Origin: Pseudomonas nitroreducens
GTDB taxonomy: Bacteria; Pseudomonadota; Gammaproteobacteria; Pseudomonadales; Pseudomonadaceae
Direction of reading: 5' to 3'
Assembly (NCBI RefSeq): GCF_014204515.1
Contig: NZ_JACHLI010000004.1
Coordinates: 124,001 to 188,000, forward strand
Length of the DNA stretch: 64,000 bases
Under the pieces are notes generated by a model that was given only the letters and a program-made list of their open reading frames with translations, was not told where the DNA came from and did not search any database. The translations under genes and the position numbers were made by a program. Below, piece by piece: positions 16,645 to 24,223 of this stretch. Within the stretch, counting starts at the first letter, position 1. Every line of letters starts with the position of its first letter.

Positions 16645-17622
16645 TTACTGGATGAGGCCGAACTCGCGGGCGAGCTGCTTGTACTGGGCGACCTGCTGCT
16701 TCACGTAGGCGTCCAGCTCCGGGCCGGTCATGGCGAAGGGGAACAGCTCGCGCTGGTCGCGCAGCCTGGCGAATTCTTCGCTGGCCAGCAGCTTGTCGAA
16801 GGAGGCTTTCCAGAACTGGTAGTCCTCGTCGCTGACCTTCGGCCCGACGTAGAAGCCGCGCACCACAGGCCAGACGATGTCGAAGCCCTGTTCCTTGGCG
16901 GTGGGGATGTCGGCCATACCTTCATCCTTCAGGCGTTCCTCGGCGAACACCGCGAGGATGCGCATCTTGCCGGCGCGGATGTGTGGCATGGAGTCGGAGA
17001 TGTCCGTGCTACCCACCTGGATGTGCCCGCCCAGCAGCGCCGTGGCGATCTCGCCGCCGCCTTCCAGGGCGACGTAGCGCAGCTGCTTCGGATTGATGCC
17101 GGCGGCCTTGGCGAGCAGCGCGGTCTGCATCCAGTCCTGGCTGCCGACGGTGCCGCCGGAGCCGATCACCACCTTGCCCGGATCGGCCTTGAGCGCGGCG
17201 ACCAGGTCGCCGAGGTTCTGGTAGGGCGAATCGCTGGGCACGGCGATGGCGCCGTAGCTGGTGCCCACGGCGGCCAGCCACTTCACGGCGTTCTCGTCGA
17301 AGCGGCCGAACTTGCCCTGGGCGAGGTTCAGCAGCGAGCCGCTGGAGAAGGCGGTGATGGTGTTGCCGTCGGCCGGGCGCTGGGCGACCACCGCGTTGTA
17401 GGCCACGGCGCCGACGCCGCCGGGCATGTAGGTGACGCGCATCGGCTTGGCCAGCAGCTTTTCGTCCACCAGGGCGCTCTGCGCCAGCTTGCAGGTGAGG
17501 TCGAAGCCGCCGCCGGGAGAGGCCGGGGCGATGCATTCCGGGCGCTTGGGCTCGGCCATCAGTTGGCTGGCGGCGAGCAGGGTGGCGCCGGCCAGGGTCA
17601 GGTTGCGCAGGACGGTGGACAT
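16645..17622 (-). CDS. tctC: Periplasmic tricarboxylate-binding protein TctC
   Basis: A 325-residue exported binding protein of the Bug/TctC family. A signal peptide (MSTVLRNLTLAGATLLAASQ, cut near LMA-EPK) precedes the mature domain with PASPGGGFDLTCKLAQSAL and the family motif RVTYMPGGVGAVAYNAV, which forms part of the carboxylate pocket. It delivers tricarboxylates to TctAB. ATG at 17622 is chosen because the signal peptide starts there. The gene follows opdH by 29 bp, so outer-membrane entry and periplasmic capture are co-expressed. Confidence 0.94.
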   Translation of the reverse strand: MSTVLRNLTLAGATLLAASQLMAEPKRPECIAPASPGGGFDLTCKLAQSALVDEKLLAKPMRVTYMPGGVGAVAYNAVVAQRPADGNTITAFSSGSLLNLAQGKFGRFDENAVKWLAAVGTSYGAIAVPSDSPYQNLGDLVAALKADPGKVVIGSGGTVGSQDWMQTALLAKAAGINPKQLRYVALEGGGEIATALLGGHIQVGSTDISDSMPHIRAGKMRILAVFAEERLKDEGMADIPTAKEQGFDIVWPVVRGFYVGPKVSDEDYQFWKASFDKLLASEEFARLRDQRELFPFAMTGPELDAYVKQQVAQYKQLAREFGLIQ

Positions 17623-17651
17623 GGGTCGATTCCTCTCTTGTTGTTGTCGGT

Positions 17652-18941
17652 TTACCAGAGCGCCAGGGAGTAGCTGAGGTAGATGCGTGTCTCGTCGGCA
17701 TCGCGGGCGAAGCTGGAGCGGTAGGTGGCGTTGCGCACGCGCACTGCCACGTCCTTGAGCGGACCGCTCTGGACCACGTACTTGATGTCGGTGTTGCGCT
17801 CCCATTCCTGGCCGTGACCGTCCATGCCGTTGATTCTGGCATTGTCGCCGCTGATGTAGCGATTCATCAGGGTCAGGCCGGGGATGCCGAGCTTGGCGAA
17901 GTCGTAGTCGTGGCGGACCTGCCAGGAGCGTTCGTCGGTCTCGGCGAAGTCGCCGACCTGGACGAAGTTCACCAGATACGGGTTGCTGCCATCGATGTAG
18001 GGGAAGGCGCTGTCGCCGCTCATCTGTTGCCAGCCGAGGCTGAACTTGTTGGCGCCGATGGCGTAGCCGAGCAGGCCGTTGAAGGCGCGGTTGTCGATCT
18101 CGCCGCCGCGTGCCTCGCCCTGGTCATCGCTGATGGCCAGGCGTACATCCGCGCTGAACTTGCCGGGGCCGAGCGGGTAACTGGCGAGCAGGCCGACGAA
18201 GTGCTGGCGATAGACCTCGTCCAGCTGCGCGTAGTGGTAGCGGCCGGTGAGGTGGTCGGTGAATCTATAGTCGCCGCCGGCCAGGTCATAGTGCTTGCCC
18301 TCGGCGCTGCCGCCGGAGAAGCGGCGGTTCTTGTTGTTCAGCGCGAGGTCGGTGTAGTCGGTGGAGTCGCGGTCCTTGACCTTCTCCAGGCGCCCGCCGG
18401 TGAAGTTCAGGCCGGGCAGGTCGGTGGAGTTGAGCAGGCCGCCCTCGAAGGTCTGTGGGAACAGGCGGCTGTCGTTGGGCTGCAGGGTCGGCAGGTCGGG
18501 GATCAGGCTGCCGATCTTCAGCTCGGTCTCGGAGGCCTTGAACTTGGCAGTCAGGCCCAGCTTGCTGTACTCGTCGGCGGCGCGGCCGTCATCGTGGGTC
18601 GGCAGCAGGCCGGTGCCGGTGCGGTCGGGCGAGGAGTCGAGCTTCAGGCCGAGCATGCCCATGGCATCGAGGCCTACGCCGATGGTGCCGGGGGTGTAGC
18701 CGGACTGGAAATCGAGGATGAAACCCTGCGCCCATTCCTCGCGCTTGGACTGGCCGGCGCCGTCGCGGAAATCACGGTTGAAGTAGATGTTCTGGGTGCT
18801 GAGCTTGGCGCTGCTGTCTTCGATGAAGCCGGCGGCGTCGCACAGCGGAGCGAACCCGGCGAAAGCCAGCAGGGCGGGCGTCATACAGCGGGAACTGGGC
18901 TTGGCAAAAGCCGGTGCAGCCAAAGGCTGGGCGGTGGGCAT
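17652..18941 (-). CDS. opdH: OprD-family porin for tricarboxylates
   Basis: A 429-residue outer-membrane porin of the OprD/Occ family. It has a long N-terminal export signal (about 36 residues, ending CDAAG), an FIEDSSAKLSTQNIYFNRDF opening strand typical of OprD proteins, alternating beta strands and a C-terminal aromatic strand IYLSYSLALW. In P. aeruginosa the porin at this locus, OpdH, takes up cis-aconitate and other tricarboxylates. The gene heads the opdH-tctCBA operon and is divergent from tctDE, which presumably controls it. GGAGA precedes the ATG at 18941. Confidence 0.92.
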   Translation of the reverse strand: MPTAQPLAAPAFAKPSSRCMTPALLAFAGFAPLCDAAGFIEDSSAKLSTQNIYFNRDFRDGAGQSKREEWAQGFILDFQSGYTPGTIGVGLDAMGMLGLKLDSSPDRTGTGLLPTHDDGRAADEYSKLGLTAKFKASETELKIGSLIPDLPTLQPNDSRLFPQTFEGGLLNSTDLPGLNFTGGRLEKVKDRDSTDYTDLALNNKNRRFSGGSAEGKHYDLAGGDYRFTDHLTGRYHYAQLDEVYRQHFVGLLASYPLGPGKFSADVRLAISDDQGEARGGEIDNRAFNGLLGYAIGANKFSLGWQQMSGDSAFPYIDGSNPYLVNFVQVGDFAETDERSWQVRHDYDFAKLGIPGLTLMNRYISGDNARINGMDGHGQEWERNTDIKYVVQSGPLKDVAVRVRNATYRSSFARDADETRIYLSYSLALW

Positions 18942-19111
18942 CTGTGGTCTCCGTTCTTGTTGTTGTCGCGAAAGGGCACCACGCCGCCTTTCGCTCTGCT
19001 GACGGTCTTCGCCGTCGTCGAGTCCGCTTCTCCCACCGTTGCGCCAGGGCAGTCGGCGCGAAAAAAACCACGGGTTGGGAGGCGGCTCGTCAGCGATGCT
19101 AACGGGCTAAG

Positions 19112-19159
19112 CTTTCGCCAGGCTTTCAGTCTTCTTTCGCAGTGATTTCAGCGAATTTC
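19112..19159. promoter_or_regulatory. Array of 11-bp direct repeats, putative TctD operator
   Basis: Four consecutive 11-bp units begin YTTTC: CTTTCGCCAGG (19112), CTTTCAGTCTT (19123), CTTTCGCAGTG (19134), ATTTCAGCGAA (19145). A fifth ATTTC is at 19155. Direct repeats on an 11-bp period are the classic recognition pattern of OmpR/PhoB-family response regulators. The array lies in the spacer between opdH and tctD. Confidence 0.65.
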
Positions 19160-19228
19160 CCCCATTCACAGCGGCGCGTGGATGGGTACACTGCCGGCTC
19201 GAACCTGTAGTCCGAGGGGTAGAAACCC

Positions 19229-19900
19229 GTGCGAATCCTCCTGGTCGAAGACCATCCGCAACTTGGCGAAAGCGTCGCCCAGGCGCTCAAGGGCGCCGGC
19301 TGGACCGTGGACCTGCTGCAGGATGGCGTGGCCGCCGACCTGGCCCTGGCCAGCGAGGACTACGCGCTGGCGATCCTCGATGTCGGCCTGCCGCGGCTGG
19401 ACGGCTTCCAGGTGCTGGCGCGTCTGCGCGAACGCGGCAAGACGCTGCCGGTGCTGATGCTCACCGCCCGCGGCGAAGTGCGTGACCGCGTGCACGGGCT
19501 GAACCTGGGTGCCGACGACTACCTGGCCAAGCCCTTCGAACTGAGCGAACTGGAAGCGCGGGTGAAAGCCCTGCTGCGTCGCAGCGTGCTCGGCGGCGAA
19601 CAGCAGCAGCGCTGCGGCGAGCTGGTCTACGACCTCGGCGCGCGACGCTTCACCCTGGCCGAGCAGGCGATGAACCTGACCTCCCGCGAGCAGGCCGTGC
19701 TGGAGGCGCTGATCGCTCGGCCGGGGCGGGTGATGAGCAAGGAGCAACTGGCGGCGCAGGTGTTCGGCCTGGATCAGGATGCCAGCGCCGATGCCATCGA
19801 GATCTACGTGCACCGCCTGCGCAAGAAGCTCGAAGGCAGTTCAGTGCGCATCGTCACCTTCCGTGGCCTGGGTTACCTGCTGGAAGCCCAGGATGGCTGA
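19229..19900 (+). CDS. tctD: OmpR-family response regulator TctD
   Basis: A 223-residue two-component response regulator. The receiver domain (1-115) has acidic residues E7/D8, phospho-acceptor Asp51 in AILDVGLPRLDG, and the conserved Lys101 in DDYLAKPF. The C-terminal winged-helix domain ends in the OmpR signature VHRLRKKLEGSSVRIVTFRG. The GTG at 19229 is the start, since the receiver domain begins at MRILLVEDHP. It overlaps tctE by eight bases. Likely role: control of opdH-tctCBA in response to tricarboxylates. Confidence 0.95.
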   Translation: MRILLVEDHPQLGESVAQALKGAGWTVDLLQDGVAADLALASEDYALAILDVGLPRLDGFQVLARLRERGKTLPVLMLTARGEVRDRVHGLNLGADDYLAKPFELSELEARVKALLRRSVLGGEQQQRCGELVYDLGARRFTLAEQAMNLTSREQAVLEALIARPGRVMSKEQLAAQVFGLDQDASADAIEIYVHRLRKKLEGSSVRIVTFRGLGYLLEAQDG

Positions 19901-21299
19901 GCGGCGCTGGGGTTTCCTCGGTGTCGGCAGCTTGCGCGGGCGCCTGCTCTGGCGCCTGGGCGGGTTGCTGCTGGTGCTGTTGCTGATCGGCAGCGCGGCC
20001 ACCTACTGGCGCGCCCGGCATGCCGCTGACATCGCCTACGACCGCACCCTGCTGGCCTCGGCGCGGGACATCGCCGACGGCCTCTACGCCAGCGACGGCA
20101 GCCTGCGCGCCAACGTGCCCTACGTGGCGCTGGACAGCTTCGAGTACGACAGCGCCGGGCGCATCTTCTACCAGGTGATCGACCCCCAGGGGCAGATGGT
20201 CTCCGGCTACGAGAACCTGCCGGCGCCGCCGCCCGGCACGCCGCGCACCGACGATTACCCGGCGCTGGCCAAGTTCTACGACGCCACCTACGAAGGGCAG
20301 GGCGTGCGGGTGGTCAGCCTGCTGCAGCCGGTGAGCCAGCCGACGGTCAACGGCATGGCGGAAATCCGCGTCGCCGAAACCATGGGCGCCCGTGAACGGC
20401 TGGCGCGCGACCTGCTTACCGATACCTTGCTCAACCTGGCGCTGTCGGCCATCGCCGCCCTGATGATGGTCTGGTACGCCGTGAGCGCCGGCCTGCGCCC
20501 GCTGGATCGCCTGCGCGAAGCGGTGGAGGAGCGCCAGCCGGATGACCTGCGGCCGCTGCCAGTGGTGCGCGTGCAGAAGGAGCTGCGTCCGCTGGTGGCG
20601 GCGCTCAACCACTTCACCGTGCGCCTGCGCGGGCTGTTCGACCGTCAGTCGCAGTTTATCGCCGAGGCGTCCCACGAGCTGCGCACCCCGCTGGCGGCGC
20701 TGAAGGCGCGGCTGGAACTGGGCCTGCGCGAACAGGACCCGCAGCAATGGCGCGCCACCCTGGCCGAAGCGGTGCAGAACACTGACCGGGTAACCGGGTT
20801 GGCCAACCAGCTGCTGTCCCTGGCGCGCGTGGAAAGCGGGGCGCGGGCGATTGCCGAAGGGGCGGGCGAGCGCATCGAGCTGAGCCAGTTGGCGCGCGAG
20901 CTGGGTCTGGCCCTGGCGCCGCTGGCCTATTCGCGTGGCGTCGCGCTGGCGCTGGAGGCGGAGGAGCCGGCCTGGGTGAAGGGCGACCCGACGCTGCTCA
21001 ACGAGCTGCTCAGCAACCTGGTGGACAATGCCATCGCCCATGCGCCGGCCCAGGGCAACGTGATCATCCGCGTGCGCTCGCCGGCGGAGCTGGAGGTGGA
21101 GGACGACGGCCCCGGTATTCCGCCGGAGGAACGCGACAAGGTGTTCCGCCGCTTCTACCGCCGCCGCCAGCAGGGCACCGGCCTTGGCCTTGCCATCGTC
21201 GGCGAGATCTGCAGCGCGCACCGCGCGCGGATCGAGTTGGGCGAGGGCGAGCTGGGCGGCCTGCTGGTGCGGGTGACCTTCCCGGCGGAAAACGCCTGA
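19893..21299 (+). CDS. tctE: Sensor histidine kinase TctE
   Basis: A 468-residue inner-membrane histidine kinase. The first helix is near residues 20-42, a periplasmic sensing domain follows to about residue 170, and a second helix at LLNLALSAIAALMMVWYAV precedes HAMP. The phospho-acceptor His261 lies in EASHELRTPLAALKARLEL. The ATP domain has the N box (LLSNLVDNAIAHA), G1 (DDGPGIP) and G2 (GTGLGLAIVGEI). It pairs with TctD; the two genes overlap (ATG 19893 inside tctD) and end at a terminator. It should sense citrate-like tricarboxylates outside the inner membrane. Confidence 0.95.
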   Translation: MAERRWGFLGVGSLRGRLLWRLGGLLLVLLLIGSAATYWRARHAADIAYDRTLLASARDIADGLYASDGSLRANVPYVALDSFEYDSAGRIFYQVIDPQGQMVSGYENLPAPPPGTPRTDDYPALAKFYDATYEGQGVRVVSLLQPVSQPTVNGMAEIRVAETMGARERLARDLLTDTLLNLALSAIAALMMVWYAVSAGLRPLDRLREAVEERQPDDLRPLPVVRVQKELRPLVAALNHFTVRLRGLFDRQSQFIAEASHELRTPLAALKARLELGLREQDPQQWRATLAEAVQNTDRVTGLANQLLSLARVESGARAIAEGAGERIELSQLARELGLALAPLAYSRGVALALEAEEPAWVKGDPTLLNELLSNLVDNAIAHAPAQGNVIIRVRSPAELEVEDDGPGIPPEERDKVFRRFYRRRQQGTGLGLAIVGEICSAHRARIELGEGELGGLLVRVTFPAENA

Positions 21300-21311
21300 G
21301 CCAGAAACGCG

Positions 21312-21338
21312 AAACCCGCCGATCAAGGCGGGTTTCAG
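21312..21338 (+). terminator. Terminator after tctE
   Basis: Perfect AAACCCGCC (21312-21320) / GGCGGGTTT (21327-21335) stem, 12 bp after the tctE stop. Confidence 0.8.
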
Positions 21339-21357
21339 CTCTGGGCAAGAGCAAAGG

Positions 21358-21478
21358 CCCCTCACCCTAACCCTCTCCCGCAAGCGGGAGAGGGAACCGT
21401 TCGGTGCAGGGGGAAGCTATAGCGTCAGCCGGTACGGACAGCTCCCTCTCCCTCTGGGAGAGGGTTGGGGTGAGGGGC
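21358..21478. repeat. CCCTCTCCC-type palindromic element, copy 2
   Basis: About 120 bp with the same plan as copy 1: CCCTCTCCCG-caag-CGGGAGAGGG hairpin, middle GAACCGTTCGGTGCAGG and GCGTCAGCCGGTACGG, then CTCCCTCTCCC / GGGAGAGGG and the outer end GGGGTGAGGGG. It lies between tctE and the HDOD gene. Confidence 0.85.
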
Positions 21479-21505
21479 GGTCACAGGCTCGGACATTCAG
21501 GAAGC

Positions 21506-21529
21506 GTAGGAGCGGACTCCGTCCGCGAT
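21506..21529. repeat. REP-type palindrome
   Basis: GTAGGAGCGGA-CTC-CGTCCGCGAT-type unit, 28 bp after palindromic element copy 2, in the 3' region of the HDOD gene. Confidence 0.8.
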
Positions 21530-21557
21530 CGGTTCCAATCTGCGCCGATCTGCAACC

Positions 21558-22394
21558 TTACTGCAGCATGCTCATCGCCGCTTCCATCGCGGCGGAGAGG
21601 TCTTCGTCTTCCTTCACGTCGGCATTCGGGTCCAGGCCGAGCTTCTTGAACGCCGGGATGGTCGCCCAGTCCAGCTCGGTGTACGGGTGCTGGCTGCCCA
21701 GGTAGCTCTGCAGGGTGGCGACCTGGACGATGTCCACGTAGTCGACCTTGGCCGAGTCGCGGCTGAAGTCCAGGTGCTGGCCCGGCACGGCGGCGATCGG
21801 CGCCGGGAAATCCCAGGCCTTGAGGATGCGGTCGCCGATGATCGGGTGGATGCGTTCGATCACGTGGTTGAGGCTGATGGAGTCGGCCAGCAGCTCGCTG
21901 TGCTCCTCGGCATAGGTGAGGATCGGCAGCACGCCGATCTGGTGCACCAGCCCGGCCAGCGTCGCCTGGTCCGGCGCCAGGCGGGTGTAGTGGCGGCACA
22001 GGGCGTGGCAGATGCCGGCGATCTCGGTGCTCTTGGTCCACACCTCGCGCATCTTGCGGTCGACCACGTCGGAGGTGGCCTGGAACATCTGCTCCATGGC
22101 CAGACCGGTGGCCAGGTTGCAGGTGTAGTTGATGCCCAGGCGGCTCACCGCCATCTGCAGGTCGGTGATTTCCTTGTTGGTGCGCAGCAGCGGGCTGTTC
22201 ACCACCTTGATGATGCGCGCGGTGAGGGCTGCGTCGTTGCCGATCACCTTGCTCAGGTCCTGGATGCTGATATCCGGGTCTTCCGCCGCCTCGCGTACGC
22301 GCAGGGCGACTTCCGGCAGCGTCGGCAGCACCAGTTCGTCGTTGTCGATGGCCCGCAGCAGTTCCTGTTGTACTTTTTCGGCAAGCTTGCTCAT
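21558..22394 (-). CDS. HDOD-domain signalling protein
   Basis: A 278-residue protein made of one HDOD domain, a degenerate HD fold without the metal-binding His-Asp pair. The fold begins LPTLPEVALRVREAAEDPDI and carries LSKVIGNDAALTARIIKVVN, the family signature. A helical C-terminus follows. Such proteins act as non-enzymatic signal or scaffold proteins, often in c-di-GMP or stress networks; the partner is unknown here. The ATG at 22394 starts MSKLAEKVQQELL. It is 46 bp downstream of ygfZ on the same strand. Confidence 0.85.
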   Translation of the reverse strand: MSKLAEKVQQELLRAIDNDELVLPTLPEVALRVREAAEDPDISIQDLSKVIGNDAALTARIIKVVNSPLLRTNKEITDLQMAVSRLGINYTCNLATGLAMEQMFQATSDVVDRKMREVWTKSTEIAGICHALCRHYTRLAPDQATLAGLVHQIGVLPILTYAEEHSELLADSISLNHVIERIHPIIGDRILKAWDFPAPIAAVPGQHLDFSRDSAKVDYVDIVQVATLQSYLGSQHPYTELDWATIPAFKKLGLDPNADVKEDEDLSAAMEAAMSMLQ

Positions 22395-22440
22395 GAAGTT
22401 TCCTTGAGGGGGTAACCGGGCTCCCCACCCGGCACGGAAT

Positions 22441-23376
22441 TCAGCGCTGGATCTCGCGATCGCTGTTCAGGACGTAAGGCAGGTCCAGCAGGCGCAGGGG
22501 CTGGTCATCACCCAGGCGCACGTTGCCATCGGCGACGGCGTCGTCCTGCAGCACGGCCAGCAGCTCCACGCCATCGGCCGCGCGGGCGGCCAGTACCACC
22601 TCGCCGACGCTGGTGGAGTGCACCGGCGAGAACAGCTCGCGGCCGGGCTCCGGCACTTCCGTGCCGTCCAGCTGCAGGCGCTGCAGGCGACGCTTGAGGC
22701 GGCCCAGGTACTGCATGCGTGCAACGATTTCCTGGCCGGTGTAGCAGCCCTTCTTGAAGCTCACGCCGCCCACGGCCTGCAGGTTGATCATCTGCGGGAT
22801 GAACAGCTCGCGGGTGGCGCCGAACACCTGGCCGACACCGGCGCGCACCTGGCCGAGCAGCCAGTCGTTGAGCTCGGCGTGGGGCAGGCGGGCCTGCAGC
22901 AGGTCGGCGATAGCGGCGGCGCGTGCGGCCGGCACCCAGAGTTCGACGCGGCCCTGGCCGAGGCCGATGGCGATCAGGCCGTCGGCGCGCGCCACCTGGT
23001 CGGCTTCGCCGGACAGGTTCAGGCCCAGGTCGGCCAGTACGGCATCGGCGCCATTCAGGCCATAACGCGCCCACTGGGCGCTGTCATCGGACAGGCTGGC
23101 CTTGGAAAACACCGCGTATTTCTTCAGGTCGGTCAGCTGGCTTTCCAGCAGGTCGTTGGCCATGGCCAGCAGGAAGCCTTCGTCTTCGGCGAGGATGCGG
23201 AAGCTGGAGGTCATGCGGCCCTTGGGCGTGCAGCGGGCGCCCAGGCTGGAATAGTCGGCGTTGAGGTAATTGAGGTTGCAGGTCAGCTGGCCCTGGAGGA
23301 ATTTCGCGGCGTCCGCGCCACGGACGGCGAGAATCCCTTCGTGATTGAGTTCGGTGTAGAAAGCAGAGTCGGTCAT
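22441..23376 (-). CDS. ygfZ: Folate-binding Fe-S cluster assembly protein YgfZ
   Basis: A 311-residue tetrahydrofolate-binding protein related to the glycine-cleavage T-protein. It carries the invariant YgfZ motif KGCYTGQEIVARMQYLGRLK, including the essential Cys. YgfZ helps build or repair certain Fe-S clusters. The start ATG at 23376 (MTDSAFYTELNHEGILAVRG) is used; longer in-frame starts run into the divergent sdhE promoter. It is divergent from sdhE-ygfX, so two factors for maturation of respiratory enzymes share a control region. Confidence 0.93.
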   Translation of the reverse strand: MTDSAFYTELNHEGILAVRGADAAKFLQGQLTCNLNYLNADYSSLGARCTPKGRMTSSFRILAEDEGFLLAMANDLLESQLTDLKKYAVFSKASLSDDSAQWARYGLNGADAVLADLGLNLSGEADQVARADGLIAIGLGQGRVELWVPAARAAAIADLLQARLPHAELNDWLLGQVRAGVGQVFGATRELFIPQMINLQAVGGVSFKKGCYTGQEIVARMQYLGRLKRRLQRLQLDGTEVPEPGRELFSPVHSTSVGEVVLAARAADGVELLAVLQDDAVADGNVRLGDDQPLRLLDLPYVLNSDREIQR

Positions 23377-23462
23377 CACGATTCGCTGGAAGAAAGTTAG
23401 GGGCCTCATGATAGAGCTCAGGCCCTGCCTTGTCAGCGGGTGCCGGGGCGCCCGCGCATGCG

Positions 23463-23468
23463 TATAAT
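23463..23468 (+). promoter_or_regulatory. Probable -10 element of the sdhE promoter
   Basis: TATAAT stands 64 bp before the sdhE start, in the spacer with the divergent ygfZ gene. No convincing -35 box was found at the right distance, so the call is tentative. Confidence 0.4.
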
Positions 23469-23532
23469 GCCGCTCGGCTCGCGCGGTGGCGTCAACTTCG
23501 CGGGCATCCGATGTAGACGAGAGGACCTGCAG

Positions 23533-23787
23533 ATGACCGACGAAACCGAACTCAAGCGCCTTTTCTGGCACAGCCGCCGCGGCATGCTGGAACTGGACGT
23601 CCTGCTGGTGCCCTTTGTCCAGGAAGTCTATCCGGGCCTGCCGGCCGAGGATCAGGCGCGCTTCCGCAAGCTGCTGGAGTGCGAGGACCAGGACATGTTC
23701 GGCTGGTTCATGCAGCGCGGCGAGCCGGAAGATGCCGACCTGCGCATCATCGTTCGCATGATCCTGGACCGTGTCCAGCCGAAGTGA
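23533..23787 (+). CDS. sdhE: FAD assembly factor SdhE
   Basis: An 84-residue protein of normal SdhE (YgfY) length. It holds the RGMLELD form of the conserved RGxxE motif, needed for covalent attachment of FAD to the succinate dehydrogenase flavoprotein. It ends with the typical acidic helix ECEDQDMFGWFM. Older annotations call it the antitoxin CptB. The ATG at 23533 is preferred over an upstream in-frame ATG at 23440, which precedes the TATAAT element. Its end overlaps ygfX by 17 bp. Confidence 0.95.
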   Translation: MTDETELKRLFWHSRRGMLELDVLLVPFVQEVYPGLPAEDQARFRKLLECEDQDMFGWFMQRGEPEDADLRIIVRMILDRVQPK

Positions 23788-24223
23788 CCCCTTCGAGTGC
23801 CGCTGGCAACCGTCCATCGGGTTGCTGGCGGCCTACCTCGCCGCCCAGTGCGGCGCCGTCCTGGCGTTGCTGCTGGCGGACATTCCCCTGCACTGGACAA
23901 CCTTTGGCCTGAGCCTCTGCCTGCTGCATGCCTGCTGGGTCGTGCCTGGGCGGATTCTATTGCGCGCGGCGGATTCGGTGCGTGCGCTGCGCCACAACGC
24001 CGAGGGTTGGCAGTTGTGGAGCGAGCGCGAAGGATTTCAGCCGGTGCAACTGATGGCGGACAGCCTGGCGCTGCCTGCGTTGATCGTCCTGCGCTTCCGC
24101 CGTCCCGGCCAGTGGCTGTCACGCAGCGTCTGCGTTCCCGCCGATGCCCTGGCGCCGGAACTGCACCGGCGCCTGCGCGTACGGCTGCGCTTCAGCCGCA
24201 ATAGGTGGACGGCGCCAGGATAG
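23771..24223 (+). CDS. ygfX: YgfX-like membrane protein
   Basis: A 150-residue small inner-membrane protein with two hydrophobic segments forming a hairpin near residues 16-60 (LAAYLAAQCGAVLALLLADI and LSLCLLHACWVV). A cytoplasmic beta-rich tail with WQLWSEREGFQPVQL follows. This layout and the overlap with sdhE match YgfX (CptA), annotated in E. coli as a toxin partner of SdhE or as part of flavin-enzyme assembly; its real role is unsettled. The start is GTG 23771, inside sdhE. The 3' end overlaps the convergent nadB gene by 32 bp. Confidence 0.78.
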   Translation: MSSRSDPFECRWQPSIGLLAAYLAAQCGAVLALLLADIPLHWTTFGLSLCLLHACWVVPGRILLRAADSVRALRHNAEGWQLWSEREGFQPVQLMADSLALPALIVLRFRRPGQWLSRSVCVPADALAPELHRRLRVRLRFSRNRWTAPG

